DNA of 26,018 nucleotides from Nitrospira sp. (GCA_037045225.1 JBAOHZ010000005.1:1-26018), one strand, 5' to 3'. Positions 1 through 7,970 are shown, counted from the first letter of the stretch. The notes: generated by a model not told the origin, from the sequence alone. Program-made: numbers and translations.

Positions 1-1299
1 TTGCCCGTCCGGAAGATCTTTCATCATCGAGCCGCACGTAAAGTTTCGCGGCGGAGGAATCAATGCCGCCCCCATGAAGCCCTGCCCATTGCCCTTCTCT
101 CCATGACACATCGCACAGGCCACCGGCTGGGCCGTCTGAAGAAACAGCGTTTTCCCTGCCTGGATAGCCGCGTCCGAATGTGGCAACGGATTGGTTTTGG
201 AGAGGAAATCAGCCGGCGCCTTCGCCGTTTTCCTCGGCTGCGGGCACACGCCGGTCGGGCCTTCGCCGCTTCCCGCCGCCTGCGCCACCTCTGCTCCGCC
301 CTTGAAGGTGGCTCGTAAATAGGCCATCACGTCCGCCACGCCCTGTTGCCCGAAAGTCAGATTCCAGTAGGACATATTCGGCGATTTTCCCATCGCCGCA
401 CCGCCATGATTGATCACATTGTAGAGGTAATCGGTCGGCACCTTGTCGAAGGGGATGTTCGCATGGATCGCCGGCTTCGGCTCCAGACCGGATGCAGCGG
501 GCCCATCGCCCTTTCCAGTCGCACCGTGACATTGCGAACAATACTCCTTGTACAACACCTTCCCCCGATCCGCACTCGCCATCCCGAACTCCGGAGCCGT
601 CCAAGGCTCGTAATATTTGAAGTCCTTCACTCCCTGCACCATGAGGAACCCGATGACGGCCCGAAGCTGCGGTTCCGTCGCATCGGCCAGAAATTCTCCG
701 CTGTGAGGAGTAAAGTCCTGCGGATTCTGCCCGAACCGGAAGAGCCAGTCCTTGTCATACCGCTGACCGGCTGCCACCAGCGAGGCGCTCTGCGGTCCGC
801 CGATGAGTTTACCATTCTCCTCGATCAGGTGACAGCCAAGACACGCGTGGGCCTTATAAGCCATACCGCCGAACGTGGCATCGAACTTACTGACCTTCGA
901 GAGATCAAAGGCGCCGACCTTCACCCGAGGATCCTTGTTGTGCTGCTCAAAATACTCGGCGAGACCCTGCGCTTCTTCCTCGCTGACCACCGGGTGTCGC
1001 GTCGGCCCCTCAGACAAATCCCATCGATACCCTTTGGGGTACAGCGGAGCCTCTTTCCCTGTCAGGTATCGAAGCAGCCACGTGCGCTGATACTTGCTCC
1101 CGGCCCAGATCAGATCAGGGGCCTTTAACTTGAAGCGCGAATCCTCTTTCCCTTCGAGGCGGTGACATCCGGCGCAGTTATTCTGAATCAGCTCTTTGAC
1201 ACGAGTCTGATCACTGCCCAACAAAAGTCTGGGGAACGACAACAACCCCACCACAAACACCAAGGCACATCCGATCAGCACCGTCCGTCTTCCACCCAT
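1..1299 (-). CDS. Exported tetraheme c-type cytochrome, 3' end beyond window
   Basis: An open frame of 433 codons runs from an ATG at 1299 to base 1 with no stop, so the C-terminus lies outside the window. It has an N-terminal signal/anchor segment (about residues 6-28) and four CxxCH heme-binding sites: CAGCH 42-46, CLGCH 153-157, CSQCH 254-258 and CAMCH 395-399. The third and fourth sit in typical cytochrome c class I surroundings (CHGATGKGDG, CHGEKGNGQG). The start is supported by AAAGGAG 6-8 nt upstream. It lies 38 nt downstream of the diheme cytochrome and belongs to the OsmC-sorA-cytochrome operon. I infer that it accepts or relays electrons from sulfite oxidation in the periplasm. No catalytic cofactor motif other than heme is visible, so an enzymatic role cannot be assigned. 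Which oxidase or quinone system it feeds is unknown. Confidence 0.93.
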   Translation of the reverse strand, partial: MGGRRTVLIGCALVFVVGLLSFPRLLLGSDQTRVKELIQNNCAGCHRLEGKEDSRFKLKAPDLIWAGSKYQRTWLLRYLTGKEAPLYPKGYRWDLSEGPTRHPVVSEEEAQGLAEYFEQHNKDPRVKVGAFDLSKVSKFDATFGGMAYKAHACLGCHLIEENGKLIGGPQSASLVAAGQRYDKDWLFRFGQNPQDFTPHSGEFLADATEPQLRAVIGFLMVQGVKDFKYYEPWTAPEFGMASADRGKVLYKEYCSQCHGATGKGDGPAASGLEPKPAIHANIPFDKVPTDYLYNVINHGGAAMGKSPNMSYWNLTFGQQGVADVMAYLRATFKGGAEVAQAAGSGEGPTGVCPQPRKTAKAPADFLSKTNPLPHSDAAIQAGKTLFLQTAQPVACAMCHGEKGNGQGFMGAALIPPPRNFTCGSMMKDLPDGQ

Positions 1300-1337
1300 G
1301 AGGCACTCCTTTCGTATGCGACTGTGGATTCGCCGGC

Positions 1338-1973
1338 TTATCGTGTGACAAGCCAAGCATGAATATCCGCGATCTCCTGGTGATTCAACACTGCGCCCCA
1401 GGCCGGCATAGGACCACGACCATGGAGTACCGTTTCCCAAAATGCTCCTTCGTTCTTCAAGATCGTATTACGCGCCAGTTTCGGTCCCGCACCGCCGACC
1501 GCGCCTTCGCCATGGCAGGCTTGGCAATTATGTGCAAACAGCCTCGCCCCTCTCGCCGCCACACCGGTCAATGGACCATCAGTCGTGGCACTTTGCGCAC
1601 GAGACGGTTCCATGGTCGCCAACTCGTGCTCAAAGGACGGCAACTGGTCCGGCGCGCCGGGGTGATTTCGCCCAGCGAGATATCGCACCAGCAATGCCGC
1701 ATCGTCCGGGGAAAGGTCGGCGCCCCAATGCACCATCTTCTCCACCGTGACCGTCCAGCGATCCTGCGGCAACCGTTGCTGAGCGATCAGGTCGGTGGTA
1801 TGGCACACCGCGCAGCGGGCGAGGATCAACGTGGCCGCTTGGCGTGCCAGGGCAGGGTCGACGGTAGCGCGCTCCTCTTCCTGGGCAGGTGCGACGGCAA
1901 ACGCGCCAAGCATAACCAGCAGCACAATGAGTGCAGAGAACGCAAAGCCGGAGGACGTTGGTACCAGTCTCAT
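1338..1973 (-). CDS. Diheme cytochrome c, probable electron acceptor of SorA
   Basis: The product has 211 residues, with an N-terminal hydrophobic signal (about 9-30) and two heme sites, CAVCH 54-58 and CQACH 150-154. A likely axial methionine lies in GPMPAWG (Met189). The first domain has the spacing of heme domains beside sulfite dehydrogenases; the second is a class I cytochrome. I chose the ATG at 1973 over a longer upstream start because it overlaps the sorA TGA as ATGA, the classical mark of translational coupling, and because the signal peptide begins there. Characterised SorB subunits are small and monoheme, so a diheme partner is larger than usual. I infer that it takes electrons from the molybdenum subunit encoded just upstream and may pass them to the tetraheme cytochrome downstream. 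Confidence 0.93.
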   Translation of the reverse strand: MRLVPTSSGFAFSALIVLLVMLGAFAVAPAQEEERATVDPALARQAATLILARCAVCHTTDLIAQQRLPQDRWTVTVEKMVHWGADLSPDDAALLVRYLAGRNHPGAPDQLPSFEHELATMEPSRAQSATTDGPLTGVAARGARLFAHNCQACHGEGAVGGAGPKLARNTILKNEGAFWETVLHGRGPMPAWGAVLNHQEIADIHAWLVTR

Positions 1974-3139
1974 GCCGCCACCGTGACGGTCAAGCGATCC
2001 CACCCATTCCAGAGAAATCCGCCCGGATTCCACGGACTCGTCACCGGTTGCTCCTCTCCTTGCGCATCCCTGGCGCGGCAGAGAATGGCGGTAGGCCCCA
2101 GGGCGCGAGCCTGCCACACGAATTGCCATTGCCGCCAGGCGTAGGGCTGCTCCTCTCCCAGCAGGCGTGCCGTCTCCCAGGTACGGCCGTCGTCGCAGGA
2201 CACCTCGACGTTGGCCACCGCCGCCTCACCGGCCCATGCGACTCCCCGGATCGTCACCGGACCGGGCCTCACCGTCTCGCCCTCCGCCGGTGCGGCGATG
2301 AGCGATTTCACGAGCATTCGTTCCACGGGCACCATCGCACTTCCCGGCAGCCCGGATGACAGCCGAACGGCCGTTTCCGGAATGCGATAGGCTTGCTGCA
2401 TGTAATAACCAGGCGTTTCATCCGCTCGAACCGTAATCTCGGTCAGCCACTTCATGCAGGATTCCGCCATCCAACCGGGAGTGATCACTCGCAACGGCGC
2501 ACCATGCAGCAACGGCAGCGGCCGCCCATTCATTTCATACGCCAAGAGCGTGTCGGGATGAAGCGCCTTGGCCAGGGGAATACTTCGTGTAAACAGCGGC
2601 ACCGTGGCCAGCACCGGTCGATCCGCCCCTTGCAACTGCACGTGCAGTCCTTGAAGTTTCACTCCGGCTCGCTGCAACACATCACGCAGACGTACCCCGG
2701 TCCATTGTGCGTTGCCGACCGCGCCGCGTTCCCACTGGACTCCCGGCACTTTGGGACGATGGTGTGCACGCCCGTTCCCGCTGCATTGGAGCACGGCCGT
2801 CAGGGTGGCGGCTTCAAATTGCTGGAGGTCTTTCAGGCTGAGCGTCAGCTCTTCTTTGACCAGTCCTTTGACCGTCAGTCGCCAGGCGTCGGGCTGTATC
2901 GACTCGGCGGAAGGAGGGCCGAAATGACTGCGCACAAAAAACCGTTCGTTCGGTGTCAACCAGGAGGCAAATTCCCGGACAGGCGTTTCCGCATCGAAGG
3001 GCCGCGTGACCCGCACCGTGAGGGGACCGGACGCCTCGCCCGACCCGACTTCAACCGCCTGGCCCTTACCACCCAGAACCAACGCAGCCCCAGCCCCTTG
3101 CAATAATGTGCGTAACAACGCGCGACGGGAAAGCTTCAT
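1970..3139 (-). CDS. sorA: SorA-type sulfite dehydrogenase, molybdopterin subunit (Tat-exported)
   Basis: This 389-residue protein belongs to the sulfite oxidase family, which oxidises sulfite to sulfate in the periplasm using a Mo-molybdopterin cofactor. The N-terminus carries a twin-arginine signal (SRRALLR, residues 4-10) and a hydrophobic stretch. The catalytic domain (about 50-240) contains LQCSGNGR, with Cys119 as the expected Mo ligand, followed by GAVGNAQWTGV, LLAYEMNGRPLP and a PGWMAESCMKWL segment. The C-terminal dimerisation domain (about 280-385) ends in SPWNPGGFLWNGWD, as in SorA proteins. AAGGG lies about 7 nt before the start. It sits 9 nt after an OsmC-family gene and overlaps the next cytochrome gene by 4 nt, which favours a SorAB-type sulfite:cytochrome c dehydrogenase. 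YedY/MsrP is less likely given the cytochrome partner. Confidence 0.9.
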   Translation of the reverse strand: MKLSRRALLRTLLQGAGAALVLGGKGQAVEVGSGEASGPLTVRVTRPFDAETPVREFASWLTPNERFFVRSHFGPPSAESIQPDAWRLTVKGLVKEELTLSLKDLQQFEAATLTAVLQCSGNGRAHHRPKVPGVQWERGAVGNAQWTGVRLRDVLQRAGVKLQGLHVQLQGADRPVLATVPLFTRSIPLAKALHPDTLLAYEMNGRPLPLLHGAPLRVITPGWMAESCMKWLTEITVRADETPGYYMQQAYRIPETAVRLSSGLPGSAMVPVERMLVKSLIAAPAEGETVRPGPVTIRGVAWAGEAAVANVEVSCDDGRTWETARLLGEEQPYAWRQWQFVWQARALGPTAILCRARDAQGEEQPVTSPWNPGGFLWNGWDRLTVTVAA

Positions 3140-3148
3140 AGGTAACCC

Positions 3149-3565
3149 TTACGTCGACGTCTCCACATGACTGTGTGGGTTCAGGTCAATGGCGATATTG
3201 ATCGGCAGGGCGAGGGATTGATGCACGGTGCAGCCGTGCGCCACCTTCAGCAGCCGGTCTCTCAGCTCCGGTGTCACTCGATGGGGCAGGCGAATAGCCA
3301 GCATGATCTGCCCGACTCGATGCGGCGATTCCGCCATCGCCCATTCGGCCTCCACCTTCAGCCCTTCGCGTGAAATATCGTGCCGCGCACAGAACTGGCC
3401 GACAAAATACCCGACGCAACTGGCGACGGAGCCGACAAACAATTCCACGGGACTCATCCCGGCATCGCCTCCCCCATCCTCAACCGGCTGATCCGTCACA
3501 ATCCTGTGCCGGTCGCTGAGGATGTCATAGCGCGTGCCCCCCTGGTACGCCACGCTCAGTTTCAT
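3149..3565 (-). CDS. OsmC/Ohr-family thiol protein
   Basis: The product has 138 residues starting at MKLSVAYQGG. This ATG is preferred over one 33 nt upstream because a strong GGAGGA lies 6 nt before it. The OsmC fold is recognised from SPVELFVGSVASC and the helix that follows, and from HGCTVHQSL near the C-terminus. The two family cysteines are present, Cys50 and Cys112. Family members reduce organic hydroperoxides or handle reactive thiols; the CTVHQSL form resembles the YhfA-like branch, whose substrate is less clear. It is the first gene of the sorA operon, ending 9 nt before sorA. A role in protecting against, or trafficking, reactive sulfur species during sulfite oxidation is possible but is only inferred from position. 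Confidence 0.9.
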   Translation of the reverse strand: MKLSVAYQGGTRYDILSDRHRIVTDQPVEDGGGDAGMSPVELFVGSVASCVGYFVGQFCARHDISREGLKVEAEWAMAESPHRVGQIMLAIRLPHRVTPELRDRLLKVAHGCTVHQSLALPINIAIDLNPHSHVETST

Positions 3566-3663
3566 CTCGTCCTCCTCCGCTCGTATCGCACACGCCACCT
3601 CTCGGTATTCTTTGCCAATACGGATGCGTCACGAGATACGCATTCCAGGCGCGTTTCGCGCGT

Positions 3664-4509
3664 CTAATAGGGCACATCCGCCGGTTTTTCCCCCTTCGGC
3701 GAATCATGGCCCTTCTCCTGAAAGTCCGGACGCGGTTGGGAGTTCACATACGCCGCCACATCATAGGCATCCTGATCAGACAGGGCCCACCCCCTGGTCC
3801 GCGGCATGTTTGATTTGATGAAGGAGGCGGCCACCGGCACTCGCGCCATTTCCGCCCCGACCGTATAGGACTGTGGTCCCCACAAAGGCGGCGCCGCCAT
3901 CGTGCCCTGCCCATCAGCCCCGTGACAAAACGCGCAACGGGCAGTGAAGACTTTGCCCCCGTTGACCCCATCCGGCGGCTTGGGGGATTGAATCCTCGAG
4001 ATACCGCGCCAGGCCATCCGGCTGCCGGGCGGGACATCCTTCGATAACCACTCGATATAGGCCACGATCGCTTGGAGCTTGTGACTCTCTTGCGGGATCG
4101 GCTTGCCGTTCAGGTTGCGCTCAAAACATTCATTGATACGGTCGGCCAACGTCACCACGCGACCGGTCCGGGCACGATATTCCGGATAGGCCCGCGCGAG
4201 ACCGACATAGGAGGACGAATTGGGATCGAGCCCCGCGTCCAAATGACAATTGGCGCAGGTAAGTCGATTCCCTACGTAGGGGGCGGCGAATTCCTGCGTA
4301 CGGACGACGAGCTCATACCCCAGCCGGATCTGCTCCCCGCGCTGCCCGCCGGGGATGGAATCGGGCGAGGGGTGGCTGAAGAGGGCCTCCAACCCGTCAG
4401 GCCCAGCGTGATTCACCGCAGACTGTGCGCCGCTTCGGGTGTCCTTCGATTCGACGCAACCTGCGATGACTCCGACGATCACCATGGCACTCAACAATAT
4501 GACTCTCAT
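3664..4509 (-). CDS. tsdA: TsdA-type diheme thiosulfate dehydrogenase, lipoprotein
   Basis: The product has 281 residues from an ATG at 4509. It has a short hydrophobic signal ending in the lipobox VIAGC (Cys18), so it is probably anchored to a membrane lipid on the periplasmic side. Two heme sites are present, CANCH 85-89 and CAFCH 192-196. Between them lies DRINECFERNLNGKP with Cys128; a cysteine here is the unusual axial ligand of heme 1 in TsdA enzymes, which join two thiosulfate molecules into tetrathionate. Met235 (KSNMP) is a candidate ligand to heme 2. The gene stands alone, 98 nt upstream of the OsmC gene and separated from soxD by about 390 nt of non-coding DNA. A generic diheme cytochrome c is the alternative, but the conserved cysteine block makes TsdA more likely. 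The lipid anchor is less usual for this family. An upstream ATG at 4539 is less plausible because it would bury the lipobox. Confidence 0.85.
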   Translation of the reverse strand: MRVILLSAMVIVGVIAGCVESKDTRSGAQSAVNHAGPDGLEALFSHPSPDSIPGGQRGEQIRLGYELVVRTQEFAAPYVGNRLTCANCHLDAGLDPNSSSYVGLARAYPEYRARTGRVVTLADRINECFERNLNGKPIPQESHKLQAIVAYIEWLSKDVPPGSRMAWRGISRIQSPKPPDGVNGGKVFTARCAFCHGADGQGTMAAPPLWGPQSYTVGAEMARVPVAASFIKSNMPRTRGWALSDQDAYDVAAYVNSQPRPDFQEKGHDSPKGEKPADVPY

Positions 4510-4899
4510 ACTCAGATGGTCACGCAAACTACATACCACACCGACATCAAATCGTCGAAAAGAATTGGCTTTTGGACTGCATGACAGAAGCGTGTAGGCC
4601 TCTACACTTGGCGAGAAAGGCTACAGTCCACTCGGCTCTCTGCGGCATCGTGCTACAGCGAACGCTGCAGACAGATCCTCCTAGAACTGTAGGATTAGGG
4701 CCAGATTGAGTGGAAAGGATTCAGAATATTAAACGTATGCTTCTGAGGCGCCATCAGCCTTGGACGACGAGCAGCCAGGGGACCCGAGACCGGCGTCGCG
4801 CGCGGATGACATCGCTCTCAGGCGCCCCGGTCCGAATGTACCGAATCACGTCCCGCTCCGCGCTTGCCGTCGACAAAGGCGCAGACGGCGCACAAGGGT
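4510..4899. other. Non-coding gap between soxD and tsdA with clustered CTACA(G/C) motifs
   Basis: No convincing gene lies here on either strand. The part nearest tsdA is AT-richer and should hold the tsdA promoter on the minus strand. The hexamer CTACAG/CTACAC or its complement occurs five times between 4592 and 4692. The part next to soxD (4750-4899) is GC-rich, continues without clear coding character and shows no strong terminator. Confidence 0.5.
4592..4607. promoter_or_regulatory. Palindrome GTGTAG-gcct-CTACAC upstream of tsdA
   Basis: This is a perfect 6-bp inverted repeat with a 4-bp centre, about 85 nt upstream of the tsdA start. Its half-site resembles three further CTACAG/CTGTAG words downstream (4621, 4653, 4687). 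It may be the operator of a dimeric regulator. That is inference from symmetry and position only. Confidence 0.35.
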
Positions 4900-5466
4900 T
4901 TAGTTCTGCCGGACATCGGGCCGGGGGTCCTGAACAAAACCATTGCGGTTCGGCATACGGATTTCCGGGAGGGCCCGCGCATCCACCACAAACTCTTCGG
5001 CAATAATTCCATTCTGATACAGCAGCCAGGCCACCACCGAGTACACCTCGTCCGGCAAGAGGCTTTGCGGCGCGGACAAGGGCATGGCGCGATGCACATA
5101 GTCGTACAACGTCGTGGCATAGGGCCAATAACTGCCGATGGTTTTCACCGGCTTCGGGTCGCGCAACGTGCCGATGCCTCCGACCAGGCGGTCCATCGGG
5201 CCTTCCTGACCGGTCGGCCCATGACAGGAGGCACACTGAGCGGCAAAGATCGCCGCCCCCTGCTTGGCGGTGCCACGACCACTCGGTAACCCCTCCCCCG
5301 TCGGCGCAATATCGATGTTCCACGGCTGAATGTCCCGGTCCGTAGCGGCCCGACCCCACTCAGGGGCATGGGTCGATTCGCTGCGATCCGCCGCGTCACT
5401 GTTCCAGATCCCTTGCGCACTCAGAATGGTCAGCACCCCCGCGATCAAGACGTTACGCATGGACAT
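4900..5466 (-). CDS. soxD: SoxD-like monoheme cytochrome c, partner of SoxC
   Basis: The product has 188 residues. The N-terminus is a signal peptide (about 4-22). The segment WNIDIAPTGEGLPSGRGT (49-66), directly before the heme site CASCH (78-82), is characteristic of SoxD, the cytochrome subunit of sulfane dehydrogenase. Met128 in HRAMPL is the likely sixth ligand. Two starts are possible, 5466 and 5460; both overlap the end of soxC. An AGGTG lies just before 5466 inside soxC, so I use that start. Classical SoxD is a diheme protein of roughly twice this length; this one has only the N-terminal cytochrome domain. It should take electrons from SoxC in the periplasm. The overlap with soxC implies coupled translation. 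Confidence 0.88.
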   Translation of the reverse strand: MSMRNVLIAGVLTILSAQGIWNSDAADRSESTHAPEWGRAATDRDIQPWNIDIAPTGEGLPSGRGTAKQGAAIFAAQCASCHGPTGQEGPMDRLVGGIGTLRDPKPVKTIGSYWPYATTLYDYVHRAMPLSAPQSLLPDEVYSVVAWLLYQNGIIAEEFVVDARALPEIRMPNRNGFVQDPRPDVRQN

Positions 5467-6727
5467 TGGTCACCTGCCCGTCCGCCGCAATCTGCCAACT
5501 CTGAATCGCATTGTAGTGGTAGACAGAGTTCACTCCGCGCACCGCAATTAATTCCATCCGGCTGGGTTGCCGATAGCCGGTTTCATCACGACAGCGACTC
5601 TGCACAATCGCCTCGTGGCCGTTCCATCTCCATGGTAAACGGAATCGGGTATGGCATTTCGGAAGGATCGGGTCTTGCAGAACCGCCTCCTGCCAGGAGC
5701 GGCCCCCATCGGTACTCACCTCCACCTGCGCGACACGGCCTCGACCGCTCCAGGCCAACCCGCTGATCTCGATCGATCCGGGGTGTATTCGCTGCCCGCC
5801 GGACGGTGACGTGATCACCGATTTCGCCTCCATGACCATCGTGAATTGTCGCGCCGTGCCATCCGGCATCAGATCCGTATATTGCGACGTTTCTTCGCGA
5901 GTCATGAAGGGCGCGGTGCCAAGCTTGAGCCGTCTGAGCCATTTGATGCAGGTATTCCCTTCCCAGCCGGGCACAAGCAAACGTAAGGGATAGCCCTGTT
6001 CAGGGCGGAGCGGTTCTCCATTTTGCGCATAACAAAGCAGCGCTTCCTCCAGGAGCGGCGCCAGTGGAAGACTACGAGTCATGGCCGCCGCATCGCCGCC
6101 TTCAGCCAAGACCCAGGACGCGTCGGGGTTGACCCCAAGTGCTCCGAGCACGGTCTTCAAGGCCACGCCCGTCCATTCACTGGTACTCGTCAGGCCATGG
6201 GTTTGTTGCACCGTCTGTCCGGTCGGTGCCCGCCATTCGATCGCGGAATTGCCCGAACATTCGATAAATGCCAGCCGTGAGACGGAAGGGAATCGCTGTA
6301 ATTCGTCGAGCGTGAAGACCCATGGCCGTTCTACCAACCCATGAATCATAAGCCGGTGGGCCGTCGGATGAATGACCGGTACCCCGTTGTGATGCCGTTC
6401 GAAATGCAAGGCTGATGGGGTGAGCATGCCGTGCGACGCTTGCAGGGGCGTCAAAGACGCCCACCACGAACGCGGGACGCGGACAGCCTGCTCAAACGGT
6501 GAGCGTTGCCCATAGGCCGTGGGAGCGGCCCCGGGCACTCGAGTGGCATCATCCGGCACAGCCGGAACGACCACCTCGGCGGATTGCGCAGCCGTCCGCA
6601 TCATCATCGCGCCGACCATCCCGACGGTACCGGCAAGAAGACTCCGGCGATTGATCGACAGCGTCTCGTGCGTCTCGGCTGGGGCAGGAGGGTTGTTCGG
6701 CTTGTTCGGTTGTCCAGACTTCGCCAT
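5453..6727 (-). CDS. soxC: SoxC, sulfane dehydrogenase molybdenum subunit
   Basis: The product has 424 residues. A Tat signal (INRRSLLAG, 25-33) follows a proline-rich N-terminal lead. SoxC hallmarks run through the protein: HGMLTPSALHFERHHNGVP (99-117), FIECSGN with the Mo-ligand Cys157, THGLTSTSEWTGV, LRPEQGYPLRLLVPGWEGN, TREETSQYTDLMPDG, GLAWSGRGRV and a C-terminal NAIQSWQIAADGQVTNV. In the Sox pathway SoxCD oxidises the sulfane sulfur bound to SoxYZ. The ATG at 6727 has GGAGA 7 nt upstream; a 42-codon longer frame has no such support and would displace the Tat signal. It overlaps soxD and follows the DUF3365 heme protein by 122 nt. No SoxYZ carrier is encoded in the window, so its substrate protein must come from elsewhere, or the enzyme acts differently. 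Confidence 0.95.
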   Translation of the reverse strand: MAKSGQPNKPNNPPAPAETHETLSINRRSLLAGTVGMVGAMMMRTAAQSAEVVVPAVPDDATRVPGAAPTAYGQRSPFEQAVRVPRSWWASLTPLQASHGMLTPSALHFERHHNGVPVIHPTAHRLMIHGLVERPWVFTLDELQRFPSVSRLAFIECSGNSAIEWRAPTGQTVQQTHGLTSTSEWTGVALKTVLGALGVNPDASWVLAEGGDAAAMTRSLPLAPLLEEALLCYAQNGEPLRPEQGYPLRLLVPGWEGNTCIKWLRRLKLGTAPFMTREETSQYTDLMPDGTARQFTMVMEAKSVITSPSGGQRIHPGSIEISGLAWSGRGRVAQVEVSTDGGRSWQEAVLQDPILPKCHTRFRLPWRWNGHEAIVQSRCRDETGYRQPSRMELIAVRGVNSVYHYNAIQSWQIAADGQVTNVHA

Positions 6728-6849
6728 GGATGTCTCCTTGAACCGGTGGCGAACAATCAATCCGTCGCAATGTTCACTCGACATGGTCCGCCGCCGCGGA
6801 GGTCGCCAATCCGCCACGACACACAGATCCTTACGATGACGCCCGACGG

Positions 6850-7431
6850 TCACTCCGGCATCGGAATCGAGATCAGCACCGCGCCGAGCACATCCCGAAG
6901 TTTATAATCCCGCTTCGGGCTACGGGCATCGGCGTTGTGACAACTCACGCAGACAGACGAGACCGCCAAATCCGCATACACGGCCTGGAAGTATCGCGCA
7001 CCTCCCTCCGTGACCGGGCCCTTATACGGCTGGTCGGGATGTGCCATGACCGCCTCCAGCGCCTTGCGCTCGAAGTCGCTGCGAGGCCCGTTTTGTTTGC
7101 TGATCGGATTCAGACTGATCAATCGATATCGTACGGAACTTCCCGTCAACGTGGCCAGGCTCGATGCTTCTTGAAAGAATTGGACCGGAAGCGGAAGGGC
7201 ACTGATTTCACGCCATTTCTCCGACGCTTCGATCACACCTCTCCGCTGCATCCGCTCTACGACGTGGACGGTATAAAACGTCCGGTCTGCCTCCAGCACC
7301 GAATGGAGATAGTCCACCACAGCTTCCAGCGGGACGCTGCCCGCCGATGGCGCCTCGGCCGACACGGTCCCCCACATTCCGAACAAAGCCAGCGCAACCC
7401 CCACTCCGGCGAGCCCCTTCTTGATCGACAT
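6850..7431 (-). CDS. Tll0287-like (DUF3365) c-type heme protein
   Basis: The product has 193 residues with a signal peptide (about 4-25, cleavage near VSAEA) and a single heme site CVSCH (161-165) near the C-terminus. The block YTVHVVERMQRRGVIEASEKWREISALPLP is typical of the Tll0287-like domain, a periplasmic, PAS-related heme-binding sensor fold. AGGAGGG precedes the ATG by about 6 nt. It lies between a small cytochrome c (188 nt upstream) and soxC (122 nt downstream). The domain is often sensory when fused to a kinase; here it stands alone and soluble, so it may be a redox sensor or an electron carrier. The sequence does not decide between these. Confidence 0.88.
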   Translation of the reverse strand: MSIKKGLAGVGVALALFGMWGTVSAEAPSAGSVPLEAVVDYLHSVLEADRTFYTVHVVERMQRRGVIEASEKWREISALPLPVQFFQEASSLATLTGSSVRYRLISLNPISKQNGPRSDFERKALEAVMAHPDQPYKGPVTEGGARYFQAVYADLAVSSVCVSCHNADARSPKRDYKLRDVLGAVLISIPMPE

Positions 7432-7619
7432 GATAGCCCTCCTTCGAGACGGCCTCTCCGGCCCGGAGACCTATACAGGATGAAATCTGCCGACTTCCCC
7501 TCCGCCCCTCGTTCGAAACAGGGAGAACTCCTTCTTGAGGATCGGATTCGAGGCTCGCGGGTCGCCCCTTCAAGCCACCGGTGGATGCCGATCCTCGACA
7601 GAATTCCCCTCATCGAGCC

Positions 7620-7970
7620 TCACGATTGAAGGGAGCGGATATACGCGATCAAGTCGGCCAGCTGAGCCTCTTCGAACGCACCCGCATACCCGACCATGGC
7701 CGTACCGGGCCGCCCCTCCAGGATAATCTTGCGCAGTTGTACATCGGTCTTCGCTTGAGCCGCCTTGGCAGTGAGATTGGCGGGCGGGGGAGTCAGATAC
7801 GCCGCCATGTCGCTGTCGCCCTTGCCCGTCGGTCCGTGGCAGTTCTGACAACTCTCGAGATATAACTTCTGACCTGCCTGAGGATTCCCCTTTTCGGATG
7901 CGGCCAGGCTGATTGGAATCCCCCCCAGCACGATCAGCATCGTGAGGCTCACCTTCACTATTGTTTGCAT
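7620..7970 (-). CDS. Small monoheme cytochrome c (class I)
   Basis: The product has 116 residues with a signal peptide (1-24, cleavage after SLAA). It carries CQNCH 41-45, the surrounding CHGPTGKGDSDM, and Met92 (GTAMVGY) as likely axial ligand. The C-terminal helix LADLIAYIRSLQ is typical of class I cytochromes. I chose the ATG at 7970, with GGAGAAG about 7 nt upstream, over one 39 nt further upstream because it begins the signal peptide. It lies 50 nt downstream of the cytochrome b-c gene and is probably in the same operon. It is a plausible soluble electron carrier between the bc complex, SoxCD and a terminal oxidase. Confidence 0.92.
   Translation of the reverse strand: MQTIVKVSLTMLIVLGGIPISLAASEKGNPQAGQKLYLESCQNCHGPTGKGDSDMAAYLTPPPANLTAKAAQAKTDVQLRKIILEGRPGTAMVGYAGAFEEAQLADLIAYIRSLQS

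Noticed and set aside
6728..6853. 42-codon N-terminal extension of soxC
   Set aside because: There is no ribosome binding site, and the Tat signal would be displaced. GGAGA supports the start at 6727.
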